Assembly (NCBI GenBank): GCA_019634595.1
Contig: JAHCBC010000005.1
Span: forward strand, 269,407 to 333,406
Length of the DNA: 64,000 bases
DNA from: Akkermansiaceae bacterium
GTDB lineage: Bacteria > Verrucomicrobiota > Verrucomicrobiia > Verrucomicrobiales > Akkermansiaceae
Direction: 5' to 3'
The notes below the pieces were generated by a model. That model saw nothing but the letters and a program-made list of their open reading frames with translations. It ran no database searches and was not told the origin of the DNA. Shown here piece after piece: positions 9,161 to 17,046 of this stretch. The translations under genes and the position numbers were made by a program. How positions within the stretch are numbered: position 1 is the stretch's first letter; the number at the start of each line of letters is the position of its first letter.

Positions 9161-9172
9161 TTTGCGCGCAAA
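9161..9172. promoter_or_regulatory. 12-bp palindrome abutting the start codon
   Basis: TTTGCGCGCAAA is a perfect palindrome whose last A is the first base of the ATG at 9172. No ribosome-binding sequence is visible there, so the palindrome occupies the place where one would be expected. An operator or a translation-control element is possible but unproven. Confidence 0.35.
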
Positions 9173-9963
9173 TGACAAAAAATTTAATAGCGGTGATGGG
9201 ATGGATCGTTGTCAGTCTCGCAGGGACTGACGCATCGATTCTTTTCAGCGACCGGCTGGAAGCAGCGCATCAGGGTCTTCTTGAAGACCGCAGGTCGGCG
9301 ATCTCCTCCCTGAGCGATCCATTCGGAGTCCCCCGGGTGGCCCGCAGGGTGGCGGAGCAGTCCGAAGACAGGATCCGGGCGAACATGCCATGGAAACGGA
9401 ACATCACCGCCACCGTGTTCTGGGTGGGGGAGCAGCCTTCCGGGAACAACCCGACCCCCAACGTGAAGAGCGCCTGGGACCAGAGCTGGCAGGCCAGCTT
9501 CGGCGGGTATGATCACCCGGAGGAGCGGAACGGCTATGCTCCGGTGGGTTTCGCTCCGCGGTTGAACCCTTTTTACGTGGCGCTTCCCTACAATGACATC
9601 GGGAAGGATGGCCGCCACCGGCCGGAAGCCAGCGAGGTCATCCCTTGGTTCTGGCGGAGCTACCGGGGCGACAATGTGTCCGTCTGCAAGGGACGGTGGC
9701 TTGTGATCCATCACGGCGGACGTGTCTGCTATGCCCAGTGGGAGGATGTGGGGCCGTTCGAAACGGATCATTTCCAATATGTTTTCGGCAGCGAACCTCC
9801 GCGTCCGAACCGCAACCATGGGGCGGGCATCGATCTCAGTCCGGCTGTCCGGGATTTCCTCAACCTCCGCAGCGGAGCCACGGTGGAGTGGCGTTTCGCC
9901 GAGGATTACGAAATTCCCGCCGGTCCTTGGAAATCATGGAGTGATCCCTCCGCCAACCGCTGA
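9172..9963 (+). CDS. secreted protein, possible double-psi beta-barrel (RlpA-like) fold
   Basis: The protein has 263 residues with a hydrophobic export signal (about 5-22). I do not recognise a named family with certainty. The C-terminal half contains CYAQWEDVGPF and later GIDLSPAVRDFLNL, about 30 residues apart. These resemble the NDRGPF...IDLS pattern of RlpA/DPBB domains, with D-V replacing D-R, so a related barrel is a reasonable guess. Two cysteines (in SVCKG and RVCYA) could form a disulphide. It opens the secreted-protein/pseudopilin locus and sits behind a palindrome-rich AT-rich leader. Confidence 0.6.
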   Translation: MTKNLIAVMGWIVVSLAGTDASILFSDRLEAAHQGLLEDRRSAISSLSDPFGVPRVARRVAEQSEDRIRANMPWKRNITATVFWVGEQPSGNNPTPNVKSAWDQSWQASFGGYDHPEERNGYAPVGFAPRLNPFYVALPYNDIGKDGRHRPEASEVIPWFWRSYRGDNVSVCKGRWLVIHHGGRVCYAQWEDVGPFETDHFQYVFGSEPPRPNRNHGAGIDLSPAVRDFLNLRSGATVEWRFAEDYEIPAGPWKSWSDPSANR

Positions 9964-10032
9964 ATGGCTTTCCTGCCACCGCTGTCAAAAACCCACACCC
10001 CGCACATCCGCCCCTCCCGTCTTCACGTAATA

Positions 10033-10038
10033 TATAAT
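10033..10038 (+). promoter_or_regulatory. consensus -10 box before the structured RNA
   Basis: A perfect TATAAT lies five to ten bases before the first paired base of the structured segment at 10043. Transcription starting the usual 6-7 bases downstream would begin at about 10044-10045. No convincing -35 hexamer is visible at the expected place (10010-10015), so an extended or activated promoter would be needed. Confidence 0.4.
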
Positions 10039-10042
10039 TTCA

Positions 10043-10149
10043 GGAGCAGGACTATGATAGGTGCTGCTCCGGCCGGTCTGGATCAGGTATTCTGTCCCGA
10101 ATCGGCACGAACGGTGAAGACCGCACGTGCCGCTCTGATCCAGATCGGC
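10043..10149 (+). ncRNA. structured RNA candidate (leader or small RNA)
   Basis: The segment can fold almost end to end. Hairpin 1 is GGAGCAG (10043-10049) with CTGCTCC (10064-10070). It is followed at once by a 15-bp stem, 10072-10086 with 10135-10149, whose single imperfection is a G-U pair. Inside that stem CGGCACG (10103-10109) pairs with CGTGCCG (10126-10132), capped by CGGT-GAAG-ACCG (10112-10123). It lies in the 244-bp gap between two secreted-protein genes, ending 58 bp before the ATG at 10208. It does not match a riboswitch class I know. A leader element or an independent small RNA are both possible. Confidence 0.5.
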
Positions 10150-10207
10150 GGCTTCTCCGGCCATGGGCTGGCGGAGCGGCGGATGCCACACACTTTCACA
10201 CCCAGCC

Positions 10208-10948
10208 ATGAAAACAAGCCGCGCAGCCGCCGCCATACGGGCGGTTGCACTCACCATCTGCGGGATCTGTGCCGGAAACGTCCGGGCCCAGGATCCACCG
10301 GTGCCGGTCGGATCCCTGTCCGCGACGCCGACGTACGTCCAGATTGGCGAGAGGCCGTTGTTGAGCTGGGACATCACCTACCCCGCGGTGGTGAAGGACA
10401 TCATCAGGATCACCCCTCCGGGCACCTGCACTCCGAAGGTGAAGGTGGCGATGGACGTGCGGGTCATCGGGGCTTCCGTCAAGGTTGTCTGGACCAACCT
10501 GTGGGGGCAGATCACCCGCTGGGAATGGGCTCCGACCGAAGCCCAGATCAGCATCAACAACGGCAACTATTCCCGCATCTTCTACAACACCCAGGACAAG
10601 GTGAATCCTTCGACGGTGGTCTATACCGGCACCATCCAGCCGGGGAATGACATCAACTTCGCCGGGCGTTACTATTTCGACGGCTGGTCAACGCAATTCA
10701 GATCCACCAATCCGAACGGAAACGTCGTGGCTCTGGTGACCGGTGACATGCCACCCACGACCACGCCACTCTACCAGCAGCCCACCATCGACGATTTCAT
10801 CCGCCAGTATCTGGACGGACAGGGACGCGTGAAGATCGGGCCGAAGGATGTGATTTACCTGATGGAACTCACCCACACCAACAAAAACGACGGTGGGTTC
10901 GACCTCCAGGACCTGGCGCTCCTGGTAACCTTCCGGGAGGTCAAGTGA
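10208..10948 (+). CDS. secreted protein of unknown function
   Basis: The protein has 246 residues from the ATG at 10208, with a signal peptide (about 1-26, cleaved after VRA-Q). The body is rich in beta-type residues with many Tyr, Asn, Trp and Thr. The C-terminus (about 200-246) is a compact acidic segment beginning TIDDFIRQYLDGQGRV. I do not recognise the family. It follows the structured RNA and starts a run of three exported proteins spaced by 35 and 4 bp, which suggests one transcript. Confidence 0.7.
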   Translation: MKTSRAAAAIRAVALTICGICAGNVRAQDPPVPVGSLSATPTYVQIGERPLLSWDITYPAVVKDIIRITPPGTCTPKVKVAMDVRVIGASVKVVWTNLWGQITRWEWAPTEAQISINNGNYSRIFYNTQDKVNPSTVVYTGTIQPGNDINFAGRYYFDGWSTQFRSTNPNGNVVALVTGDMPPTTTPLYQQPTIDDFIRQYLDGQGRVKIGPKDVIYLMELTHTNKNDGGFDLQDLALLVTFREVK

Positions 10949-10983
10949 CCTGCCGCCGATGCTTTCCAAAACCACCCCCCCTC

Positions 10984-11514
10984 ATGAAACGACACCTCAT
11001 CCTTGGAACCGCCGGTCTGGTGATGGCCATCACCGCGGCCTCCGCACAGCAGAAACAGCAGATGCGCGATGCGGCGACCCACGAGCAGCTCGCGGGCGTT
11101 CTGAAGCAGCAGCAGGCCAATGATCCGCTCGGCGAGCTGCCACGCCAGGAAGGGAAGGATCCCAGCAAGGAAAACGTCCCCCAGGACCTCATCAGCCGTT
11201 CGGACGTCCTTTGTTTCAACGGCATGGCGACCCTGGTGCCCAAGAAGTCGATTCTGGCCCTGCCCGCCCGCTTCGCGGACCGTGTCGGGATCCAGCCCGG
11301 AGCCAAGCTGGTGGGCTGGAATGAATTTTATGCCGCGAACCGCGGCTGGCTGACATCCCAGGAGATCACGCTCGCCCAGGCACGCGGAGAGCACCCGTTG
11401 GAGGAGGCGCTCAATGAACGTCTGGCGAAGAGCACCAACGTCGTCGTCTCCACCTTGCAGGGCGGTCCGATTTCGAAGCTGCAACCTACCCCCCCAGCCC
11501 CCCCAACCAACTGA
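10984..11514 (+). CDS. secreted protein of unknown function
   Basis: The protein has 176 residues with a clear signal peptide cleaved near ASA-Q (about residue 22). The first part of the mature protein is glutamine-rich (QQKQQ, KQQQAN). A conserved-looking core follows around CFNGMATLVPKKSILALP and VGWNEFYAANRGWL. The tail is proline-rich. No family is recognised. It lies 35 bp after its upstream neighbour and four bases before the next start codon. Confidence 0.7.
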   Translation: MKRHLILGTAGLVMAITAASAQQKQQMRDAATHEQLAGVLKQQQANDPLGELPRQEGKDPSKENVPQDLISRSDVLCFNGMATLVPKKSILALPARFADRVGIQPGAKLVGWNEFYAANRGWLTSQEITLAQARGEHPLEEALNERLAKSTNVVVSTLQGGPISKLQPTPPAPPTN

Positions 11515-11518
11515 TCTG

Positions 11519-12544
11519 ATGAAAACGAGCTTTTTCCGGATTCTTTCGGCCACAGCTTTCACGGTCGCGTCCCTGTCCGCCCAGACGACCTATACTTACA
11601 CCAATTTCATCCGGCAGATCCAGATGCCGTCCGGTGTGGAGTGGGAGTTGAGCAACATCAGCGCAAGTGGCGAGCGCCAGTCCGGCCTGTCCGTGGCGAA
11701 TGACGGCGCGCGTTTCGAGCTGTGGACGGTGAAGTCCAACCCCCTGACCTCCTATCTCCTCGACAGCAAATTCGTGGGTGCCTACATCCCGTCGGCCACG
11801 CTGACGATCCGTTCCGAAGACACCTACACCACGATACCCAGAACGCGTGCGGACCGTCCGTTCTGGGTGGATGTGAATGTCACGGGGCTTTCGTCCGATG
11901 CCACCGCCCCAGCCGCCGCCAGGAGCGTGACCTTCCTGCAGCATACGCAGTCCTATGGGACCGGCGGTCTGGGACTCAATCTGGACCGGCTGCTCGCCAC
12001 GTTGCTGTCACAGGTTTCCATCACCGGCAATGGAGAGCGGCGGTTCTCTTTCCAGGTGACGTCCATCGCGGGAGCGGACCGCACCAAGGTGAGGGGGGAG
12101 GAGCGTTTCTCCATCTTCTCACTTCCTGATCTGCTTTCACCGGCCTCCCAACTGGCCTCCCAGTACATCCAGATCTGGCCGGTCGCGAACGGCAGCATCT
12201 CTGGAATTGCGGAGGGGGAGGTGTTCCGGGCGAAGATCCGGACGCTGACCGTGGCTGCCAACGACCTGTATCCGGACTCCCGGGCGTATCTCCAGATTTA
12301 CAAGGGGCCGGCCGTTCTTGGTACGGAAGGGATCGTGGTGCCCTCGTCCGTCATGCTGGGGGACGCCAACGTGCCGAAGGATGATGCCCGCCCGGTAGAT
12401 CTGGACCAATACGTGACTTCAGACGGGACCTGGACGGTGGAGCTGCTCACCTCCACTCCCTTCGGCATCGACCGTCTTGCTAAACTGACCTTCCAGGTGA
12501 GCCGCAGCCTGCATGTGAACAGCATGCTGGGAACCATGGAATGA
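11519..12544 (+). CDS. secreted beta-rich protein of unknown function
   Basis: The protein has 341 residues from the ATG at 11519, with a signal peptide ending near SLSAQ (about residue 21). The mature protein is rich in Ser/Thr/Tyr and appears all-beta, with no cysteine pairs or catalytic motif that I recognise. It begins four bases after the previous stop, so the two genes are probably translated together. Its stop almost touches the stop of the minus-strand gene at 12546. A structural or surface-assembly role is a guess from its pseudopilin neighbours. Confidence 0.7.
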   Translation: MKTSFFRILSATAFTVASLSAQTTYTYTNFIRQIQMPSGVEWELSNISASGERQSGLSVANDGARFELWTVKSNPLTSYLLDSKFVGAYIPSATLTIRSEDTYTTIPRTRADRPFWVDVNVTGLSSDATAPAAARSVTFLQHTQSYGTGGLGLNLDRLLATLLSQVSITGNGERRFSFQVTSIAGADRTKVRGEERFSIFSLPDLLSPASQLASQYIQIWPVANGSISGIAEGEVFRAKIRTLTVAANDLYPDSRAYLQIYKGPAVLGTEGIVVPSSVMLGDANVPKDDARPVDLDQYVTSDGTWTVELLTSTPFGIDRLAKLTFQVSRSLHVNSMLGTME

Positions 12545-12545
12545 A

Positions 12546-13148
12546 TCACTTTTCCGGTGAAGCGAGAACCTGCCTGATCTCCTCCCTCAGATTGTCGTTG
12601 CGGTAGATCAGTGAGAATTTCGATTCACGCTTTTTCCGCAGGAGATCCTCCACCTCCGTGAATGCCAGCAAAATGAACAACCCCTTCACCGGCTCCCGAT
12701 GAAACGACTGGGTTTTGGTGGCGAACTGGTCGCTGACCGTCCTCTGCTGGAGGTTGTTGGTCAGCTTGCCCTGTTCCGCGGTGACCTGCTTGCGGAGGTC
12801 TTCGAACCTTCCTTCCATGATCTGGGGGGAGGCTTCCGGATCGAAGTAATGGACCGTGATTTCGTAAAGCTTGCCCCCGAGGAACCGGCCTTCGACGGAG
12901 CCGGCCTGGGTGTCCGGCAGGAAGCCCTTCCGCGGCTGGATTCTGAGCACCCGCAATGCAGGTTGATCCCCCGGGAGAAAAAGATTAACGTCCAGCGAAT
13001 GTCTCCCCGCCCAGTCAATCAGTTTCTGCGGAGAATCACCCCATTGCAGGCCGAACGGAGGTTCGAGGATCGCCTGGCCGACCGCGGTGCGGGCCGCACA
13101 CAGCAGGAAGATGAGGATCAGTCCGGAAATCCTGGCGGCACCTGTCAC
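12546..13148 (-). CDS. secreted protein of unknown function (start inferred)
   Basis: From a GTG start complementary to 13146-13148 the protein has 200 residues, with a signal peptide of the form LILIFLLCAARTAVGQ. The mature domain opens with PPFGLQWGDSPQKLIDWAG, a pattern seen in small exported alpha/beta proteins, and ends in a lysine/arginine-rich helix. The frame stays open for 165 codons upstream, but those residues mirror the pseudopilin gene on the other strand and are not credible. It is the only minus-strand gene inside the locus and lies head to head with the pseudopilin start. Confidence 0.6.
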   Translation of the reverse strand: MTGAARISGLILIFLLCAARTAVGQAILEPPFGLQWGDSPQKLIDWAGRHSLDVNLFLPGDQPALRVLRIQPRKGFLPDTQAGSVEGRFLGGKLYEITVHYFDPEASPQIMEGRFEDLRKQVTAEQGKLTNNLQQRTVSDQFATKTQSFHREPVKGLFILLAFTEVEDLLRKKRESKFSLIYRNDNLREEIRQVLASPEK

Positions 13149-13646
13149 ACGCGCACTTTCCGCAATGTCGGCGGTTTCCGCAAGCCGGGATCCCGCCGGG
13201 GCTTCGTCCTTGTTGAAGCGACGCTTTCCATGGCGATCCTGACGATCCTGGGACTGGTGTTGCTGAAGCTCTCGCTCAACGTCCTGCATCCCCGGCAATG
13301 GGCGCTCCAGCAGACGGTGACGGACGCCTACATGACCTATGAGCGGGCCTACGCGCAGCGGGTGCCCTTTGACACCATCACCTCCAACACGTCTCCCTGG
13401 CCCATTTATCCGAACACCACCCAGAGTACGGTCGAACTGGGCCGCCTGCCCGGTGACCGGCCCATCACCGGGACCGTTTACCGCTCGCGCACGGCGGATC
13501 CGGGGAACCTTCCGGCGGATGGCGGGACCGGCACCGCTGCCTCCAACCCCGCCGGGATGAAGGTGTGGCGTCTCCAGAGCGTGGTGAGCTACCAGATCGG
13601 TGGCCGCCAGTACATCAAATCCCGAACCATCGTCCGCACGCAATGA
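13044..13646 (+). CDS. type IV pilin-like (pseudopilin) protein, start unresolved
   Basis: The secure part begins at about 13200 with the prepilin signature G|FVLVEATLS: cleavage after Gly, Glu at +5 and a hydrophobic helix of about 22 residues. A globular domain follows with Thr/Pro-rich loops. The reading frame has no ATG, GTG or TTG between 13047 and the signature. The feature is therefore drawn from an in-frame TTG at 13044, which would give an unusually long leader and overlap the divergent gene. An ATG at 13165 is out of frame by one base and would give a normal 12-residue leader if one G were added in the GGGG run at 13198-13201. The gene ends in an ATGA overlap with the next one. Confidence 0.7.
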   Translation: MQAERRFEDRLADRGAGRTQQEDEDQSGNPGGTCHTRTFRNVGGFRKPGSRRGFVLVEATLSMAILTILGLVLLKLSLNVLHPRQWALQQTVTDAYMTYERAYAQRVPFDTITSNTSPWPIYPNTTQSTVELGRLPGDRPITGTVYRSRTADPGNLPADGGTGTAASNPAGMKVWRLQSVVSYQIGGRQYIKSRTIVRTQ

Positions 13647-14179
13647 AACTCCGGCACCGTGCGATGAGGAAGGGGATGACCTTGGTCGAGCTGACCCTCG
13701 CCATGGGCGTGGGGATGGCGATCGCCGCCATCGTCCTGCTGCTCGTGAACCAGCAGATCGCCTTTCTGAGGATCCTCGGAGCCCAGAGTTTCCTCAGCGA
13801 GGAAGCGCCGATGATCGGCCTTTACGTGGGGAAAATGGCGGGAAAGGCGGACCGCTTCCGGCTCCATGACAATATTTCCGATGCGCTGGCCGGAAGAAAT
13901 CCCAGGCTGACGGCATCCCCGGTGATGCTGATGAACTTCCGCCAGCCGGATGGAACGATGCGGTCGGCCATCCTCGCCTTCGAGAAAAAGGATGGCAGGG
14001 ACGAACTCAACTACTACCTGGTACCGGAATCCGCGAGCCCCACCCTTGGAACGCGGCAATGGTCCATCACCCGCAAGGCGGCGAATGTCTCGTTTTTTGT
14101 GACCGATGGCATCCTCCGCATGCAGCTCACGGGGCCGGGACAGGAGAGGCTCACTTACTCGGGAACCATGCAGCAATGA
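13643..14179 (+). CDS. pseudopilin-like protein
   Basis: The protein has 178 residues. A short basic leader (MKLRHRAMRKG) is followed by the prepilin motif G|MTLVELTLAMGVG, with Glu at +5 and a helix rich in Ala/Val/Leu. This is the classic signal for processing by a PilD-type peptidase. The C-terminal domain is about 140 residues and not assigned. Its ATG overlaps the previous stop (ATGA) and its own stop overlaps the next start in the same way, so three genes are translationally coupled. Neither the peptidase nor an assembly ATPase is encoded in this window. Confidence 0.8.
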   Translation: MKLRHRAMRKGMTLVELTLAMGVGMAIAAIVLLLVNQQIAFLRILGAQSFLSEEAPMIGLYVGKMAGKADRFRLHDNISDALAGRNPRLTASPVMLMNFRQPDGTMRSAILAFEKKDGRDELNYYLVPESASPTLGTRQWSITRKAANVSFFVTDGILRMQLTGPGQERLTYSGTMQQ

Positions 14180-16290
14180 AGACGAATCCGAAACACCGCC
14201 TCCCGGGGGGCTATGTCGCGTATGTGATGGTGATCTCCACCGCCGCGATCCTCACCTTCATGCTGATCTTCGCCTACAAGCGGGCGCTGCTCTCACAGTC
14301 CGTCCAGTCGGACATCCAGCTCAGGATGGACTATGGCGAGAAGGAAGATGTCATCCTGCGTTCCATCGTGGCGATCACGCCGAACCGGGCGATGAGGGCG
14401 ATGCAGAATGGATCCGCCGCATCGGGCGCGGCGAGGGATTCCCTGCGGTGGCAGAACATTTTCGCGGACGCCGTCATCCAGGCGAACGCAGGCACCTCCA
14501 TCACCACGGACGGGAAGAAGAACATCGGCCAGACGAACAGCGTTTCGTCGAACGCCGGAGATGGGGCGTTGGGCACCACCAACCTGATGTTCGGCAACGT
14601 TCATGGAGCGGCCAGCACCGTGTATGTGACGCCAGGAATCAACCGCACCGCTTCCACCGGCTTTCCGGAGGCGCTCGTCTCCACCGACGGCACGGTGAAC
14701 ACCAATGACCTGGTCTATCCCATCATCGCCAACAACAAGAACTACAGCGGCCTGGCGGCGAAGCAGTACAAGACCCTGCAATACCCTGCGATCAATTTCG
14801 GATACGCGAAGCCCGGCGAGAACTTCCTGGCGAAGAGGAACTGGTGGGGGTTCTCGATGGATCTGGCGGACCATGACGATGGGTTGACCTCCGCCGCCCT
14901 GTCCCGCAGGCAGTTCGTGCTCTCCATCTACGAGGTGCCGTCCCAACTGGCGATCTCCGCCTCCTCCTTCGTCAATCTGGGGAAATACAAGGACGGGGTG
15001 GACTGGAACAACATCGACATCTCGGGGAATGTCTTTGCGGACAGTGCGGTCGTGGAAGCCGGCGTCACACTGCCCGGCCTTTCCACACGGAGCGGTCTGA
15101 CACTCAGCCGGAATGCGACGGTCGGTGGGCAGAAGTTCGACGGAAATCCTTTCCAGCCGGGAGTTCGCGAACAGTTCGAGGTGGCCAACGGCGGGTATTT
15201 CCCGATTTCCATGCCCTCGGAAAGCGGACGCGCGGCGTTCATCCCCATCAACCGTGGGGAGGATTTCTTCGACCGCCATTCGGTGACAAACGATGACGAG
15301 ACCAATACCCTCTCCACCACCCGATGGAACGAATACAGTTCCGGGGCGAAGCAGTGCGCCATGCGTCTGGATGTCACGAAGGTGACCGCCGGGACCTCCC
15401 CGTCACCGACGGAATTCAGGTTCGAGTACTACAAGGGAGGCTCACGGCGCTCCGATCTCTTTCCTCCGATCCAGGGGAATGCCACCTCACTCCCCATCGG
15501 TTTCGTCAAGGTGGCCAACCGGAATGAGACCTACACCTTCACCGAGCCCGTGGATGTGGCCTACGGCACCACTTCAAAGCTCTATTTCAAATCGGGTGTC
15601 TCCGGTGCCATCACTTTCAGTGATGCCGCCTTCGGATGGTCGGGCAGCGGGACCCGCGTGGGCTACTACCGCCCCCGTGTGCCATTCACCACGGCGGTGG
15701 GACCGCAGGGACGGATTTGTGTCTCCGTCTTCCCGGAGCGATTCCCGAAATTCCTCGCGGCGATCGGTGGGGACAACGTGACGGTGAACCATTCCCTGGT
15801 GGTCAATTCGGACTACCGTTCGAATGTTCTGGTGAAGAAACCTTCGTTCCCTGCCGCGAGCGGGGATTTCGGCCTCATCCTCAATGAATGCGCGAATCTT
15901 TCGTCATTCACGAAGGGTTTCTCCCTGGTGACGAACTACCGGCTCTACATCGGCAGTGATTTCAACACCGTCAGCATCGCGGCTCCCGCGGCTTACAGCG
16001 GGACGCTCCCATATTATCCGCCATGTTCCCTGTTCGCTCCGGAGAAGCGGTTCGGCGCGGATTCCTCCCCCTACAGCGTGGGGGTCACCGGGCAGATCGG
16101 GTCGCTGGCTGCCAAGGACGGCGATACTCCCGCAAGGCCGCTGGATTCACGTGGCATCAACGACGGTCTGCTCAACCCGGCGAACACCACCATGAACTTG
16201 CGTCCGCTCATCGACCCGGCGGATCTCCCGCCGGTGACCATGATGAACTGGCTGGTGGTGATCGAGGAACGCCGCAGGGAGTTCTGGTGA
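14176..16290 (+). CDS. large pilin-like/PilX-like anchored exported protein
   Basis: The protein has 704 residues. A short leader ending GG is followed by a hydrophobic helix (YVAYVMVISTAAILTFMLIF) without the +5 glutamate, as in PilX/GspK-type minor subunits, and then a very long exported Asn/Thr/Ser-rich region. The size and gene order recall the verrucomicrobial Verru_Chthon cassette proteins A-D, where one large and several small pilin-like genes sit together. I cannot confirm membership without profile searches. It ends the cassette, three bases before the convergent zinc-ribbon gene. Confidence 0.7.
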   Translation: MKTNPKHRLPGGYVAYVMVISTAAILTFMLIFAYKRALLSQSVQSDIQLRMDYGEKEDVILRSIVAITPNRAMRAMQNGSAASGAARDSLRWQNIFADAVIQANAGTSITTDGKKNIGQTNSVSSNAGDGALGTTNLMFGNVHGAASTVYVTPGINRTASTGFPEALVSTDGTVNTNDLVYPIIANNKNYSGLAAKQYKTLQYPAINFGYAKPGENFLAKRNWWGFSMDLADHDDGLTSAALSRRQFVLSIYEVPSQLAISASSFVNLGKYKDGVDWNNIDISGNVFADSAVVEAGVTLPGLSTRSGLTLSRNATVGGQKFDGNPFQPGVREQFEVANGGYFPISMPSESGRAAFIPINRGEDFFDRHSVTNDDETNTLSTTRWNEYSSGAKQCAMRLDVTKVTAGTSPSPTEFRFEYYKGGSRRSDLFPPIQGNATSLPIGFVKVANRNETYTFTEPVDVAYGTTSKLYFKSGVSGAITFSDAAFGWSGSGTRVGYYRPRVPFTTAVGPQGRICVSVFPERFPKFLAAIGGDNVTVNHSLVVNSDYRSNVLVKKPSFPAASGDFGLILNECANLSSFTKGFSLVTNYRLYIGSDFNTVSIAAPAAYSGTLPYYPPCSLFAPEKRFGADSSPYSVGVTGQIGSLAAKDGDTPARPLDSRGINDGLLNPANTTMNLRPLIDPADLPPVTMMNWLVVIEERRREFW

Positions 16291-16293
16291 TCT

Positions 16294-17004
16294 TCAGCCG
16301 GCGTGGAGGATGCGCCCGCAGTTTTCGCAGGTGGCGCGTTCCGAGGCTGCCTGCACCTTCACCACGGTGGAGGCGATGAGTTTCATCTGGCAGCCGCCGC
16401 ACCGGCCGCCGTCCAACATGGGGGCGACGGCGAGGCCATCCTTCGTTTTCATCAGCCTCTCGTAGTAGGCGAGCAGGGAACCTTCGATGTCGGCGGCCAG
16501 CGGCGCCCGTTCCTCCCGGACTTCATCACGGGTGGCGGTTAGGCGTTCCTTGCGTTCACGGATGCCTTTCAAATCCTCATCGATCAGGCCCTGGGTGTGC
16601 TTCCTCGCGGTTTCGGCATCCGTGAGGACTTTCCGCAGCCGGTCCACCTCCTCCATCAGTTCCAGCTCCTGGGTTTCGAGTTCATCAACCTCCTTCTCAT
16701 ACCGGGTGACCTCGTGGCCGAGCGCCTGGAACTCCTCGTTCTTGCGCGTTTCGAACTGCTGGTTCTTGAGGCGGAGGATGCTGGTCCGGCGGGTATTGGC
16801 ATCCAGCTCGACCTTTTTCACCTTCAGCTCGGCTTCGCGGAGGGCATCGTGGGCTTTCGTGACCGCGGCTTGGTCGGCGGCGAGCTTCGCGTTCGCCCGG
16901 GCCTCGTCCTGGGGGAGTTTGTCCAGGTCTTTGGCGAGCGCCAGCAGGCGGCGGTCACGGTCCTGGAGAATCAACAACGAGCGCACTTCATCAAGCATGC
17001 CCAT
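16294..17004 (-). CDS. coiled-coil zinc-ribbon protein (CdsZ/DUF164-like)
   Basis: The 236-residue protein is a long antiparallel coiled coil (about 10-190, with heptads rich in E/K/R/L). It ends in a C4 zinc ribbon with Cys202, Cys205, Cys226 and Cys229. This layout matches the zf-RING_7 family that includes chlamydial CdsZ, and similar proteins occur widely in Verrucomicrobia. The ribbon presumably binds nucleic acid or protein. It lies 42 bp downstream of the RarD-like gene on the same strand. Confidence 0.85.
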   Translation of the reverse strand: MGMLDEVRSLLILQDRDRRLLALAKDLDKLPQDEARANAKLAADQAAVTKAHDALREAELKVKKVELDANTRRTSILRLKNQQFETRKNEEFQALGHEVTRYEKEVDELETQELELMEEVDRLRKVLTDAETARKHTQGLIDEDLKGIRERKERLTATRDEVREERAPLAADIEGSLLAYYERLMKTKDGLAVAPMLDGGRCGGCQMKLIASTVVKVQAASERATCENCGRILHAG

Positions 17005-17046
17005 GGGTAGCCGCCCGCCGGGCGAGGGGCAAGCCCCGTTCGTGGC

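Noticed and set aside
10043..10149. Known riboswitch (cyclic-di-GMP or similar)
   Set aside because: The stem order and loop words do not match the classes I know, so it is reported only as an unassigned structured RNA.
12546..13643. Full-length 365-codon minus-strand protein
   Set aside because: The first 165 residues mirror the pseudopilin gene and precede a good internal signal peptide, so only 12546-13148 is annotated.
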